Positions 45,096 through 53,592 of a stretch of DNA of 64,000 nucleotides are shown in pieces; within the stretch, counting starts at the first letter, position 1, and every line of letters starts with the position of its first letter. The stretch comes from Actinomycetales bacterium. GTDB lineage: Bacteria > Actinomycetota > Actinomycetes > Actinomycetales > Microbacteriaceae. The position numbers and the translations under genes were made by a program. The stretch spans positions 1-64,000 of the forward strand of contig JAFKEN010000009.1 of the NCBI GenBank assembly GCA_017308515.1, given 5' to 3'. The notes under the pieces were generated by a model. It did no database searches. It was not told the origin of the DNA and saw nothing but the letters and a program-made list of their open reading frames with translations.

Positions 45096-45163
45096 GCGAC
45101 GCGTCGAGGCGACGGGTGCTCGCGTGCCCGGCCGGATCCCCTTGTACGGCCGTGCCGCGCGTC

Positions 45164-45169
45164 TAGGCT
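45164..45169 (+). promoter_or_regulatory. Leaderless -10 box of the membrane protein at 45176
   Basis: TAGGCT six bases before ATG 45176. Confidence 0.6.
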
Positions 45170-45175
45170 GACGGC

Positions 45176-45973
45176 ATGAGCGGCGTGGCCCCCGAGACCC
45201 TCGCCGCGTGGGCGGTCACGGCGGTCGTGCTCGCCCTCCTGCTCGAGATCGCCGACGCCCTCGCGCTCGTGCTCGCCGCGCGCTCGGTGCGCGACGAGGA
45301 GGAGCCCGACGACCAGCTGACCCGGGGGCGCGTGCGCGAACTGGTGCTGACGCTCGGCGTCACGGCGGCGATCGCGGTCCTCGTGACCTTCGCGGTCGAC
45401 GCCGCGCTGCGCGCCGTGCTCGACGGCGGTCGCGTCGAGGCCGGGGTTCTGACCCTGGTGCTCACGAGTGTCGTCGCCTTCGCGGTGGGGCTCGTCGCCG
45501 CCGTCGCGGCGGTGCGTCGGGAGCGGCCGCGCTACGCCCGCATCCGCCGCGACCTGCGCGATCGGCCCAGCCTCGTGCTCGAGCCCGAGGAGATCGAGGC
45601 GCTCACCGCGCGCCTCGCGCGCGCCGACCGGGTCGCGGTGCGCCGGGTTCCGAGCTCGTGGATCCTGCGGATCCTCGGCCTCGCCCTCGTGCTCGGAGTC
45701 GCCGTCGCGGGGATCGTCCGCGCGGCCGACGACGCGTCGGCCGGCGGACTCGTGCCCCCGATCCTCGCCGCCGTGCTCGCGCTGGCCGTGACCGGCGTCG
45801 CGCTGCGCGCCGACGCGGTGCGCCGGGCGGCCCTCGCCCGCGTGCTGGCGGCGCAGCGCGCCGAGGTGGTCGCGCTGCTCGAGCGGGCGCGGATCCCGCG
45901 GCGCTCCGGCACCCCGGGCCTGCGCGAGCGGGTCTCGCGCGCGCTCGCGATCCTGCGCGAGCAGCAGCGCTAG
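45176..45973 (+). CDS. Integral membrane protein of unknown function
   Basis: 265 residues with about five hydrophobic segments (about 11-33, 60-82, 91-115, 165-183, 190-210), a basic loop (RRERPRYARIRRDLRDRP) between the third and fourth, and a charged C-terminal helix (ALARVLAAQRAEVVALLERARIP). No recognised domain. Leaderless start; the stop is 38 bases before the PrsW-type gene. Confidence 0.7.
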   Translation: MSGVAPETLAAWAVTAVVLALLLEIADALALVLAARSVRDEEEPDDQLTRGRVRELVLTLGVTAAIAVLVTFAVDAALRAVLDGGRVEAGVLTLVLTSVVAFAVGLVAAVAAVRRERPRYARIRRDLRDRPSLVLEPEEIEALTARLARADRVAVRRVPSSWILRILGLALVLGVAVAGIVRAADDASAGGLVPPILAAVLALAVTGVALRADAVRRAALARVLAAQRAEVVALLERARIPRRSGTPGLRERVSRALAILREQQR

Positions 45974-45999
45974 CATCCCGTCCCGACGGGCGCCGTCGG

Positions 46000-46005
46000 T
46001 AGGCT
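46000..46005 (+). promoter_or_regulatory. Leaderless -10 box of the PrsW-type gene
   Basis: TAGGCT six bases before ATG 46012. Confidence 0.6.
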
Positions 46006-46011
46006 GAGCGC

Positions 46012-47280
46012 ATGAGCGTCACGCCGCGCCGAGCGCCCGCCGAGGTGCAGGGCTCCGCGGGCTGGGCGCCCGCCCGACCGCCGCGCCGCCGCTCGGGCGT
46101 GCTCATCACGGGCGCCGTGATCGGGCTGATCCTCGGCGGGCTCGCGCTGCTGCTGCTCATCGCGTACTTCGTGCTCGCGCTCGGCCCGGGCTTCACCTTC
46201 GCCGGGGCGGTGCTGGCGCTCTTCCCGCTGGCCGTCGTGCTGCTCGGGGCGCGCTGGATCGACCGGTGGGAGCCCGAGCCCCCGCTCGTGCTCGGCATCG
46301 GCTTCCTCTGGGGTGCGACGGTCGCGGTGCTCGGAGCGCTCATCGTCGACGCGGGCGTGCAGATCGCCGTGGCCTCCACGGGCGGCCCGACCGACGACAC
46401 CGCGGTGCTGCAGCTCGTCGTGCAGGCCCCGATCGTCGAGGAGATCCTCAAGGGCTTCGGGGTGCTGCTGATCTTCCTGTTCGCGCGGCGCTACTTCGAC
46501 GGCCCGGTCGACGGCATCGTCTACGCGACGGTCGTCGCCGGCGGCTTCGCCTTCACCGAGAACATCCAGTACTTCGGGCTCGAGCTGGTCGGTTCGGGCG
46601 GATTCGGCATCAACGTCGGCATGGTGTTCTTCCTCCGCGGCATCCTCTCCCCGTTCGCGCACGCGATGTTCACGGCGATGACGGGTCTCGCGATCGGCAT
46701 CGCGGCGCGGCGCGGGGGCCGGCTGCCGGGCCTGCTCGCCTTCGTCATCGGGCTGATCCCCGCGATCGCGCTGCACGCCCTCTGGAACGGCTCGATCTTC
46801 CTCACCGACAACTTCTTCGGCTTCTACGTGCTCGTGCAGGTGCCGCTGTTCATCGGCGCGATCGTGATGGTGACGATGCTGCAGCGCCGCGAGCGGCTGC
46901 TCACCCAGCAGCGGCTCGCGGAGTACGCGGTCGCGGGCTGGATCACGCCCGCCGAGGTCGCGAGCCTGGGCACCGCGGCCGGTCGCCGCATGGCCCTGGC
47001 CTGGGCGCGGCCGCGCGGCCTGTTGCGCACGATGCGCTCCTACATCCGCGACGCGACCCGGCTCGCCTCGACCCGGCAGCGTCTCCTGACGGGCCGCGAC
47101 GTGCCCAGCGGGCAGGCCGACGAGCTGCAGCTGCTCGCGAAGATCACCGAGGCGCGCCGGATCGTCATGACCCCGGTGGTCCCGGGCGGCGCGGCGGCGG
47201 GCGGGGCGGCCGCCTCCGCTCCCGGCGCGGCCCCGACGCGCGGCACCCTCCCGCCGCCGACGGGCGTCCCGCGTCCCTGA
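46012..47280 (+). CDS. PrsW family intramembrane metalloprotease
   Basis: 422 residues with about eight transmembrane segments between 30 and 290. The catalytic motifs are all present: E143-E144 in APIVEEILKG, FTENIQY (about 182), a His in FAHAMFTA (about 220) and another in LHALWN (about 260). PrsW proteases cut membrane-bound anti-sigma factors in Bacillus; the substrate here is unknown. A cytoplasmic tail of about 130 residues ends in an Ala/Gly/Pro-rich stretch. It faces a MarP-type protease gene across a hairpin. Confidence 0.88.
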   Translation: MSVTPRRAPAEVQGSAGWAPARPPRRRSGVLITGAVIGLILGGLALLLLIAYFVLALGPGFTFAGAVLALFPLAVVLLGARWIDRWEPEPPLVLGIGFLWGATVAVLGALIVDAGVQIAVASTGGPTDDTAVLQLVVQAPIVEEILKGFGVLLIFLFARRYFDGPVDGIVYATVVAGGFAFTENIQYFGLELVGSGGFGINVGMVFFLRGILSPFAHAMFTAMTGLAIGIAARRGGRLPGLLAFVIGLIPAIALHALWNGSIFLTDNFFGFYVLVQVPLFIGAIVMVTMLQRRERLLTQQRLAEYAVAGWITPAEVASLGTAAGRRMALAWARPRGLLRTMRSYIRDATRLASTRQRLLTGRDVPSGQADELQLLAKITEARRIVMTPVVPGGAAAGGAAASAPGAAPTRGTLPPPTGVPRP

Positions 47281-47327
47281 CCGGGACTCGACGCGCGGCG
47301 CGTCCGAACCGGTGCCGGCCCGAAAAG

Positions 47328-47378
47328 ACTCATCGCCCAGCGGCGGGTCGAAGACTCCGGCACACCTGGGCGATGAGT
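47328..47378. terminator. Long hairpin between convergent protease genes
   Basis: ACTCATCGCCCAG (47328-47340) and CTGGGCGATGAGT (47366-47378) are a perfect 13-bp inverted repeat with a 25-base loop. It sits between the stops of the PrsW-type and MarP-type genes, in the same setting as the hairpin at 35735-35788, and both have an arm ending in GAGTT. Confidence 0.6.
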
Positions 47379-47435
47379 TGATCTGACCCCAGGGTGCACC
47401 CTCCCGCGCGGGGCGTCAAGGGCTTTCGGCCCGGG

Positions 47436-48623
47436 TCAGCCGGGCGTGCAGGATCCGCTCGACACCGCCGCCTGCAGACCCGCGGCCGAATCGACGAGTC
47501 CCGCGAACTCGACGGGGGTGAGCGCGTAGCCGAGCGACGGATCCTCCGCGCCGCGCGCGAAGACGACCCCCGCGACCTCGCCGTCGGCGGCGAGCAGCGG
47601 GCCGCCGGAGTTGCCCGGGGCGATGTCGGCGGCGAGAGTGTAGATCTCGCGACGGCTGGATCCGCCGCCGCCGACGTCGGGGATCCGCTCGTTCGAGATC
47701 GCGAGCACCCGCGCCGCCGAGCTGCTGAACGGGCCGCCGTAGGGGTACCCCTCGACCGCGCCGGTGTCGCCGACCTCGAGACCCTCGTCGACGGCGAGCG
47801 GCGCGAGCTCGAGCCCCGGCACCGCCAGCAGGGCCAGGTCGCGCTGCGGGTCGAAGGCGACCACGCGCGCCTCGAGCGCCTGACCGTTGGGCGCCTCGAC
47901 GACCGGCGCCTCGACCCCGGCGACGACGTGCGCGTTGGTGAGGATCCGCTCGGGCGCGACCGCGAACCCGGTGCCCGACTGGTTCTGCCCGCACGCGTAG
48001 GCGGTGCCGGTGATGCGCACGACGCTCGCGCCCGCACGCTGCCACGGGTCGGTGTCGGTGGGCACGTCGGGCGCGCCGGGGGAGGTCGCGACGCCGCCGG
48101 GGCTGCCGCCGAGAGCGGGCAGGCCCTCCTCCAGGATCGTGCCGCGCACGCGCGCGAGGGCCTGGTCGAGCGGGGCCGGCGTGATCGCATCGATGATCCC
48201 CAGCAGGCGCGACTGCGCGGTCGCCTGGGACAGCACCGGGATGCCGAGCGCGCCGACGCCGCCGGCGACGAGGGCGACCACGAGCGAGGCCGCCACGAGG
48301 TTGAGGGCGGCTCCCGCGATCCGCCCGAGCAGGCCGAGCGGTCGCTCGTCCTCGTCGCGGCGCAGCAGCCCGCCGATCGCGGAGCCGACCGCATGCCCCG
48401 CGACGAGAAGGCCGATCGCGACCGCGATGACGGCGATCGTGCGCAGGAGCGGGGCGGGGATCCACGCCGCGACGAGCGGGATCAGCAGCACCCCCGCCAC
48501 GGCGCCCGCCGCCATGCCCAGGATCGTCGTGAGGCTGCGCCCGAGCCCGTCGCGGAACCCCTCGCCGGCGAGCACGAGCAGCACGAGACCCAGCAGCAGG
48601 TCGAGGATGTTCGCGGCGATCAC
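47436..48623 (-). CDS. MarP-type membrane serine protease (CvpA domain plus trypsin-like domain)
   Basis: 395 residues. Residues 1-160 are a CvpA-like region with four transmembrane helices; the outside protease domain (about 195-395) has the triad H232 (TNAHVV), D262 (QRDLALL) and S339 (APGNSGGP). C211 and C392 match the pair that forms the regulatory disulfide in Mycobacterium tuberculosis MarP, needed for acid resistance there. GTG 48623 has GGAG closely upstream. Role in acid or envelope stress is inferred from the family. Confidence 0.9.
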   Translation of the reverse strand: MIAANILDLLLGLVLLVLAGEGFRDGLGRSLTTILGMAAGAVAGVLLIPLVAAWIPAPLLRTIAVIAVAIGLLVAGHAVGSAIGGLLRRDEDERPLGLLGRIAGAALNLVAASLVVALVAGGVGALGIPVLSQATAQSRLLGIIDAITPAPLDQALARVRGTILEEGLPALGGSPGGVATSPGAPDVPTDTDPWQRAGASVVRITGTAYACGQNQSGTGFAVAPERILTNAHVVAGVEAPVVEAPNGQALEARVVAFDPQRDLALLAVPGLELAPLAVDEGLEVGDTGAVEGYPYGGPFSSSAARVLAISNERIPDVGGGGSSRREIYTLAADIAPGNSGGPLLAADGEVAGVVFARGAEDPSLGYALTPVEFAGLVDSAAGLQAAVSSGSCTPG

Positions 48624-48706
48624 CGGCTCCAGTCTGCCCGACGCGGCCGCGATCGACCCCGACCCGATCGGGGGAGATCCCCAGCGAGCGCGGATGCGCG
48701 TGTCCC

Positions 48707-48712
48707 TAGAAT
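48707..48712 (+). promoter_or_regulatory. Leaderless -10 box of the zinc-ribbon membrane protein gene
   Basis: TAGAAT, seven bases before ATG 48720. Confidence 0.55.
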
Positions 48713-48719
48713 GGGGGTC

Positions 48720-49214
48720 ATGTCCACGATGGCCGCCCCCACCATCGCCCCGGGCGCCACCCCGACCGTGACGCCCACCGCGCTCGCGTGCCCACGCTGC
48801 GCGACGGTCGCCGTCGCCGGCGAGCCGTTCTGCGCCCACTGCGGCGCGCGGGTGCCGTTCGCGCGCCCCGGTCGTGCGCCCGCCGCCCCCTCCGCGACCC
48901 GCGCCCTGGTGTGGGCGCTCCTGCTCGTCGCCGTCAACGCGATCGTCGGCGGCGGGGCGCTCGCCGCCCTCTGGCTCGTCGGCGACGCCGCCCAGCTCTC
49001 CCAGGCCGGCCTCGCGCTCGAGCTCGTGCGGCTCGTCGTGGTCGGCGGCCTCGCCCTCGTGACGGTGCGCCTGGGCCTGCGCGGCCTGCGCGAGACCGCC
49101 GACGGGCGGCTCGCCCGTCGTGGCTGGGCGATCCTGGCCCTCGTCATCTCCTCCTCGATCGCGCTGCTCACCGCCGTCTCGGTGCTCGCGACCGCCCTGC
49201 TCGCGCTGCGCTGA
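48720..49214 (+). CDS. Zinc-ribbon membrane protein of unknown function
   Basis: 164 residues. A CPRC...CAHCG zinc ribbon lies at about 24-42, then three transmembrane segments (about 60-82, 90-115, 135-160). The ribbon is on the N-terminal, probably cytoplasmic, side. No further family identified. Leaderless start at ATG 48720. Confidence 0.75.
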   Translation: MSTMAAPTIAPGATPTVTPTALACPRCATVAVAGEPFCAHCGARVPFARPGRAPAAPSATRALVWALLLVAVNAIVGGGALAALWLVGDAAQLSQAGLALELVRLVVVGGLALVTVRLGLRGLRETADGRLARRGWAILALVISSSIALLTAVSVLATALLALR

Positions 49215-49268
49215 GCCCTCGGCCGGGCGCGGTCCATCCGGCCGGGCGCCGACGCCCCGCGGTGCTGC

Positions 49269-49274
49269 TAAACT
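49269..49274 (+). promoter_or_regulatory. -10 box of rpsO
   Basis: TAAACT, about 90 bases before the rpsO start, which leaves a leader with a small hairpin. Confidence 0.45.
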
Positions 49275-49283
49275 CGCGAGGTT

Positions 49284-49297
49284 GCCGTCACGACGGC
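49284..49297 (+). other. Leader hairpin of rpsO
   Basis: GCCGT-CACG-ACGGC in the untranslated leader. Ribosomal protein S15 controls its own mRNA through leader structure in several bacteria, by different folds; whether this hairpin is part of such a site is open. Confidence 0.3.
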
Positions 49298-49362
49298 CGC
49301 GGAGAGAGAGCGCCCGCACATCCGGTGCCGGGCACCGCGCAACGAGAGGAAGGGGATCCCGC

Positions 49363-49632
49363 ATGGCACTGAACGCGGAGACCAAGAAGGCGATCATCGA
49401 CGAGTACGCGACGCAGCCGGGCGACACCGGGTCCCCCGAGGTGCAGGTCGCGCTGCTCACCGCCCGCATCAAGGACCTCACCGAGCACCTCAAGGAGCAC
49501 AAGCACGACCACCACTCGCGTCGTGGGCTGCTCCTGCTGGTCGGCCAGCGCCGTCGCCTCCTGGGCTACCTCCAGGAGATCGACATCACCCGCTACCGCG
49601 CGCTCATCGAGCGCCTCGGCCTGCGTCGCTGA
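49363..49632 (+). CDS. rpsO: 30S ribosomal protein S15
   Basis: 89 residues, the standard length. Typical features: [19 protein letters not shown], the 16S rRNA contact [29 protein letters not shown] and a C-terminal [15 protein letters not shown] 49363 has GAGAGGAAGGGG upstream. It is separated from pnp, its usual neighbour, by about 4 kb of other genes, and is followed by a strong terminator hairpin. Confidence 0.98.
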   Translation: MALNAETKKAIIDEYATQPGDTGSPEVQVALLTARIKDLTEHLKEHKHDHHSRRGLLLLVGQRRRLLGYLQEIDITRYRALIERLGLRR

Positions 49633-49662
49633 CGCGAGGCGCCGAGACCGCCACGGTCTTCC

Positions 49663-49693
49663 GACGGCCCGTCCCCGCTGGGGGCGGGCCGTC
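49663..49693 (+). terminator. Terminator of rpsO
   Basis: GACGGCCCG and CGGGCCGTC form a perfect 9-bp stem, extended by C/G pairs inside, 30 bases after the stop. Followed by GTCGTCTCC rather than a T-run. Confidence 0.75.
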
Positions 49694-49751
49694 GTCGTCT
49701 CCGCGGATCGAAACGTCGTCGGGGCGGCGTTCCGCCGCTGGCGACGGGGGC

Positions 49752-49788
49752 GGGCGCCGCGGGGCGCGGGCGCCGTGGGGCGCGGGCG
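49752..49788. repeat. Tandem repeat, 16 bp x 2.3
   Basis: GGGCGCCGCGGGGCGC and GGGCGCCGTGGGGCGC follow each other directly, then GGGCG. The array ends one base before the -10 box of the dienelactone hydrolase gene. Confidence 0.8.
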
Positions 49789-49794
49789 TAGGGT
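49789..49794 (+). promoter_or_regulatory. Leaderless -10 box of the dienelactone hydrolase gene
   Basis: TAGGGT six bases before GTG 49801. Confidence 0.55.
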
Positions 49795-49800
49795 GACGCC

Positions 49801-50586
49801 GTGACCGCTGCCGGCGCCCCGACCCTGACCGAGTTCGACCTGCCGGAGGCCGAGACCGGCACGCCGGGACTGCGCGGCGTGCTCGGGCGTCCGAGCGGCG
49901 ACGGGCCCTGGCCGGGCGTCGTCGTCGTGCACGAGGCCTTCGGTGTGACCGACGTGATGCGCCGGCAGGTGGAGCGCATCGCGGCGGCCGGCTACCTCGC
50001 GCTCATGCCCGACCTCTTCACCGAGGGCGGTGCGCGCTGCGTCCTGGGCGTGTTCCGGGCGCTCCGCGCCGGTCGCGGGCGGGCCTTCGATGATCTCGAG
50101 CGGGCGCGCCGGGTGCTGGCCGCGCATCCGGAGGGCACCGGGCGCGTCGGCGTGCTCGGCTTCTGCATGGGCGGGGGATTCGCGCTCGTCGCCGCCGCGG
50201 GCCGCGGCTTCGAGGCCTCGAGCGTCAACTACGGCATGCTGCCGCGCGGCGACCTCGACGACGCGCTCGCCGGCGCCTGCCCGGTCGTCGCGAGCTACGG
50301 GGCGCGCGACCGCTCGCTGCGGGGCGCGGCGGATCGCATCGAGTCCAGCCTGACGCGCCGGGGGGTGCCCCACGACGTGAAGGAGTACCCGGCGGCGGGG
50401 CACTCGTTCCTCAACGACGCGCCGACGGGATCCGCCGCGACCCGGCTGCTCACCTCGCGCATTCTCGGTGCGGGCCCCGAGCCGGAGTCGGCGGCCGACG
50501 CCTGGCGGCGCATCGAGGCGTTCTTCGGCGAGCACCTCGGCCCGGCCGAGCACCCCGACCCGGCGAGCCCGGAGAGCGCGGGTTAG
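49801..50586 (+). CDS. Dienelactone hydrolase family protein
   Basis: 261 residues, alpha/beta hydrolase. Nucleophile C122 in GFCMGGGF, with D170 (SYGARDRSL) and H201 (PAAGHSFLND) completing the triad and E45 (VVHEAFG) that activates the Cys in the family. It probably opens a lactone or similar ester; no aromatic degradation genes are near, so the in vivo substrate is unknown. Leaderless GTG start. Nine bases separate it from the next gene. Confidence 0.88.
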   Translation: MTAAGAPTLTEFDLPEAETGTPGLRGVLGRPSGDGPWPGVVVVHEAFGVTDVMRRQVERIAAAGYLALMPDLFTEGGARCVLGVFRALRAGRGRAFDDLERARRVLAAHPEGTGRVGVLGFCMGGGFALVAAAGRGFEASSVNYGMLPRGDLDDALAGACPVVASYGARDRSLRGAADRIESSLTRRGVPHDVKEYPAAGHSFLNDAPTGSAATRLLTSRILGAGPEPESAADAWRRIEAFFGEHLGPAEHPDPASPESAG

Positions 50587-50589
50587 GGT
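50584..50589 (+). promoter_or_regulatory. Leaderless -10 box of the small membrane protein gene
   Basis: TAGGGT, overlapping the stop of the previous gene, six bases before ATG 50596. Confidence 0.5.
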
Positions 50590-50595
50590 CGGACC

Positions 50596-50781
50596 ATGAG
50601 CAAGGGCGCGACGATCGGAACCCTCCTCGCGGTGATCGCGGCGGTCGTGATCGCCTGGCTCCTGGCGGAGTTCGTGTTCCACCTCGCGGTGTTCCTGGTC
50701 AAGCTCGTCATCGTCGCGGTGGTCGCCGCGATCGTCTTCTTCGTGCTCTGGCTGATCTTCAGGGCGAAGACCTCGGACTGA
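50596..50781 (+). CDS. Small membrane protein (61 aa)
   Basis: Two closely spaced hydrophobic helices (about 7-30 and 33-56) and a short charged tail RAKTSD. Start supported by a leaderless -10 box. No family recognised. Its last 23 bases overlap the end of the convergent potassium channel gene. Confidence 0.6.
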   Translation: MSKGATIGTLLAVIAAVVIAWLLAEFVFHLAVFLVKLVIVAVVAAIVFFVLWLIFRAKTSD

Positions 50782-51565
50782 CCGGGTCGGGGGGATCCAC
50801 CGCCTCCACCGGTGCCGAGCCCTCCGCCCGCGGCACCACGTGCCGCTCGATCAGCTCGCGCAGCTCGGCGATCTCGTGCTGCAGCTGGTCGACGTGCGCC
50901 GTCGTGGCCGTGCGGTTCGCCGCGTCGCTCGTGCCGACCCGCTCGACGATCCAGGACGCGAGGGTCGCCGTGACGACACCGATGAGGGCGATGCCGCCGA
51001 GCATGAGCCCGACGGCGACGAGGCGACCGGTCGGGGTGACGGGGTAGTAGTCGCCGTAGCCGACCGTCGTGACGGTGACGAAGGCCCACCAGAGCGCATC
51101 CCCCAGGTTCGTGATGTCGCCGGTGTCGCGTTCCGCGTCGAGCACGCTGATCGCGGCCATGTAGATCAGCAGGGCCGAGGTGGCGGCGGCGTAGGCCACG
51201 ACCCGTCCGCGCACGACCGCACCGGTGCGCCGCTGCAGCGCCTGGAAAGCGATGACCACCTGGAGCACCCGCAGCGGCCGCAGGATCGGCAGCGCCACCA
51301 TCGCGAGCTGCAGCAGGTGCTGGCGGAACCACCGCCACGGATTGTCGGCGAGCACGAGTCGGGCGAGGTAGTCGAGCACGAAGAGCGCCCAGCTCGCGTT
51401 GACCACCCACTCGGTGACGGCCCGCTCGGTGCCGTCCAGGTTGCCGATGATCTCCCACGAGTAGGCGACGACGAAGGCCAGCGCGACGATCGCGAGCGGC
51501 CACTCCGACCAGGTCGCCCAGGCGACGAGCAGGCGGTGACGTCGGGTCGCGGGCGCGGCGTCCAT
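50759..51565 (-). CDS. Voltage-gated-type potassium channel
   Basis: 268 residues with six transmembrane segments. The S4-like helix carries spaced arginines (RPLRVLQVVIAFQALQRR, about 96-113) and the selectivity filter is T167-V-G-Y-G-D172. The C-terminus (about 215-250) is a likely coiled coil (DQLQHEIAELRELIERHV) for tetramer assembly. ATG 51565 has TATCCT six bases upstream, which excludes the longer reading upstream. Confidence 0.9.
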   Translation of the reverse strand: MDAAPATRRHRLLVAWATWSEWPLAIVALAFVVAYSWEIIGNLDGTERAVTEWVVNASWALFVLDYLARLVLADNPWRWFRQHLLQLAMVALPILRPLRVLQVVIAFQALQRRTGAVVRGRVVAYAAATSALLIYMAAISVLDAERDTGDITNLGDALWWAFVTVTTVGYGDYYPVTPTGRLVAVGLMLGGIALIGVVTATLASWIVERVGTSDAANRTATTAHVDQLQHEIAELRELIERHVVPRAEGSAPVEAVDPPDPVSPRSSP

Positions 51566-51571
51566 TCCGGC

Positions 51572-51577
51572 AGGATA
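51572..51577 (-). promoter_or_regulatory. Leaderless -10 box of the potassium channel gene
   Basis: TATCCT on the minus strand, six bases before ATG 51565. Confidence 0.55.
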
Positions 51578-51649
51578 CGGCCTCGCCCGTGCGCGCCCCG
51601 TCGGCGCGGGCCCGTCGGCGCCGGCCTGGGGCGGTCGAGGTCGCGTGGA

Positions 51650-51655
51650 TAGCAT
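51650..51655 (+). promoter_or_regulatory. Leaderless -10 box of the gene at 51662
   Basis: TAGCAT six bases before ATG 51662. Confidence 0.6.
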
Positions 51656-51661
51656 CGGGGC

Positions 51662-52087
51662 ATGGCTCTCTTCGCGCGCGAGGTCGACGATCCCGAACTG
51701 CCGCGAGGCGACCGCGGGCGCGGATCCTTCGACGACTACCGCTACGACTTGCGGGCCAAGAACCGCCGGGTCACCATGACCCTCGCCGGCAGCGACCCCT
51801 GCCAGGAGGAGCTGGCGCGCATCCTCGAGGCCGGCGGCGAGCTCGAGACGGCGATGTCACCGCGCTCGATCGAGCAGGAGCGCGTCGACGCGCGCATCGA
51901 GGTGCGCCTGTTCACGGGCTCGCGGGTGTCGGCGCCGGTGGGGCGCATCCCGCGCGGACTCGAGTCGGTCATCGACGAGACCCTGCGCCGCCTCGACGAC
52001 CGGGGCGTCAAGCCGCGGATCCCGGCGCGCATCGTGAGCCGCGGGGGAGCGCTGCGGGTGCAGCTGCTGATGGGCGCGATCGCGTAG
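51662..52087 (+). CDS. Conserved-looking soluble protein of unknown function
   Basis: 141 residues, mixed alpha/beta, no signal or membrane segment. The ordered, even composition, the start supported by a leaderless -10 box, and the clean stop argue for a real gene. Visible features: an acidic, Arg-rich N-terminus (EVDDPELPRGDRGRGSFDDYRYDLR), a single Cys (SDPCQEEL), and a basic C-terminal strand (GVKPRIPARIVSRGGALRVQLL). Not assigned to a family. Confidence 0.65.
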   Translation: MALFAREVDDPELPRGDRGRGSFDDYRYDLRAKNRRVTMTLAGSDPCQEELARILEAGGELETAMSPRSIEQERVDARIEVRLFTGSRVSAPVGRIPRGLESVIDETLRRLDDRGVKPRIPARIVSRGGALRVQLLMGAIA

Positions 52088-52137
52088 GAGCGTCGCGCTC
52101 CGCGCCGTGCGCCGCGGGCAGCGCGGTCGTGCGGGGG

Positions 52138-52530
52138 CTACTCGCCGGCGGGTGCCGCCGCGGTCTCGCCGTTCTGCTGCGCCGCGACCTGTGCGCGCAC
52201 CTCGTCCATGTCGAGCGCGCGCACCTGCTCGATGAGGGAGTCGAGGGCGGGGCGGGGGAGCGCTCCGGCCTGCTGGAAGACCCCGATCCCGTCGCGGAAG
52301 ATCATGAGGGTCGGGATCGAGCGGATGCCGAGCGCGCCCGAGACGCCGGGGTTGGCGTCGGTGTCGAGCTTCGCGAAGGTGATGTCGGTGTTGTCCTCGC
52401 TCGCGGCCTCGTAGATCGGGCCGAACGCGCGGCACGGGCCGCACCACTCGGCCCAGAAGTCGACGAAGACGATCCCGTCGCCCAGGACGGTCGACTCGAA
52501 GCTGTCGTCGGTGATCTGCAGCGTGGACAT
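52138..52530 (-). CDS. trxA: Thioredoxin
   Basis: 130 residues. C30 and C33 in FWAEWCGPCRAFGP, cis-proline in RSIPTLMIF, and a C-terminal extension of about 20 residues (ALDMDEVRAQVAAQQNGETA) beyond the usual 108. Cytoplasmic disulfide reductase. ATG 52530 has TAGCCT six bases upstream. Followed by nothing on its strand for 50 bases. Confidence 0.93.
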   Translation of the reverse strand: MSTLQITDDSFESTVLGDGIVFVDFWAEWCGPCRAFGPIYEAASEDNTDITFAKLDTDANPGVSGALGIRSIPTLMIFRDGIGVFQQAGALPRPALDSLIEQVRALDMDEVRAQVAAQQNGETAAAPAGE

Positions 52531-52536
52531 GCCTCC

Positions 52537-52542
52537 AGGCTA
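52537..52542 (-). promoter_or_regulatory. Leaderless -10 box of trxA
   Basis: TAGCCT on the minus strand, six bases before ATG 52530. It overlaps the last codon of the DedA gene. Confidence 0.55.
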
Positions 52543-53232
52543 CGGCGCGCGGGCGGGCGTCCGCCGGATCGCGGGTTCCGGCGGGAGCGCCGGCTCGACC
52601 GCGGTTCGCTCTGAGCGAACACGCTGCGGAAGGTGCCGGGCGCGCCGGCGGCTCAGGCTCCGGGTGAGGGCGTCGACGGCGAGGCCGAGGCCGATCGCCA
52701 CGACGACGCTCACGAGCACCGCGAGCAGCGGCTGGTCGCGCAGCAGCGCGCCGAAGGCGGCCCCGATCCCCACGTTGTACAGCGCCCAGCCGAGCCCGGC
52801 GAGGGCCGAGAGCGGCAGGAAGCGGCGATAGCGCAGGCCGGAGGCGCCCGCGGTGAGGTTCACCGCGATCCGCGCGAAGGGGATGTAGCGCGCCGTGAAG
52901 ACGAGCACCGCCGTGCGGCTGAGCACCGTCGCCCGCACGCGCCCGATCGCCGCCGCGACGCGCGGTCGGCGCTGCCAGGCGAAGCGCTCGAGGCCCAGCC
53001 GGCGCCCGAGCGCGAACACCAGCGAGTCGCCGGTGACCGCGCCGAGCGCCGCGACCGGGATGAGCAGGGCCACCTCGGGGCGGCCGGTCGAGAGCGCGAG
53101 CGCGCCGAGCGCGACCACGACCGTCTCGCTCGGCAGCACCACGAGGAAGGCGTCCCCGACGACGAGGGCGAAGACCAGCGGCAGGATCCACGGCGATGCC
53201 GCGAATCGGAGGAACCACTCCACCGCGTCCAT
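52540..53232 (-). CDS. DedA family membrane protein
   Basis: 230 residues. The VTT/DedA core includes [33 protein letters not shown] and the [27 protein letters not shown] signature, with four to five membrane segments. DedA proteins help move lipid carriers such as undecaprenyl phosphate across the membrane. ATG 53232 is chosen over GTG 53238 because TAGACC lies six bases upstream. The C-terminal 35 residues are a basic, Pro-rich tail. Confidence 0.88.
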   Translation of the reverse strand: MDAVEWFLRFAASPWILPLVFALVVGDAFLVVLPSETVVVALGALALSTGRPEVALLIPVAALGAVTGDSLVFALGRRLGLERFAWQRRPRVAAAIGRVRATVLSRTAVLVFTARYIPFARIAVNLTAGASGLRYRRFLPLSALAGLGWALYNVGIGAAFGALLRDQPLLAVLVSVVVAIGLGLAVDALTRSLSRRRARHLPQRVRSERTAVEPALPPEPAIRRTPARAP

Positions 53233-53238
53233 GACCAC

Positions 53239-53244
53239 GGTCTA
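53239..53244 (-). promoter_or_regulatory. Leaderless -10 box of the DedA gene
   Basis: TAGACC on the minus strand, six bases before ATG 53232. Confidence 0.45.
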
Positions 53245-53574
53245 CGCCGCAAGGGTGAACGGCAGGTGACGTGCACCGCGGGAGGTCGGCCTTCCCGGCC
53301 GCTTCCCAGGGAGCGCGTCGTTCCCCGTCCGTCCAGGCCCCGGCTGCTAGCATCGATCCGGTCGCCGTCGGCGACTTCCCGCCGGATTTCCCCGCCGGGA
53401 TCCACTGAGCAGGCCGGCACGAAGCTGGTCCACGGTGGTGGTCTTCCGAACCCCGCCCCCGCGCCACGCGCCGCGGAGGGGCTCGGAGCGCTTCGACTGT
53501 TGACCAGATCCGGACCCGGCGGGTACCGCCCCTGCGCGGACCCACGGCCCTTCCTGCCTGCGCCTGCTCCGGAC

Positions 53575-53592
53575 GGATGCGACCCCGCATCC
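53575..53592 (+). other. Hairpin next to the pnp ribosome site
   Basis: GGATGCG-ACCC-CGCATCC, a perfect 7-bp stem with a 4-base loop, ends one base before GAAGGAGGG. In E. coli, pnp is controlled through processing of a leader hairpin; this one is in a position to do something similar. Confidence 0.5.
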
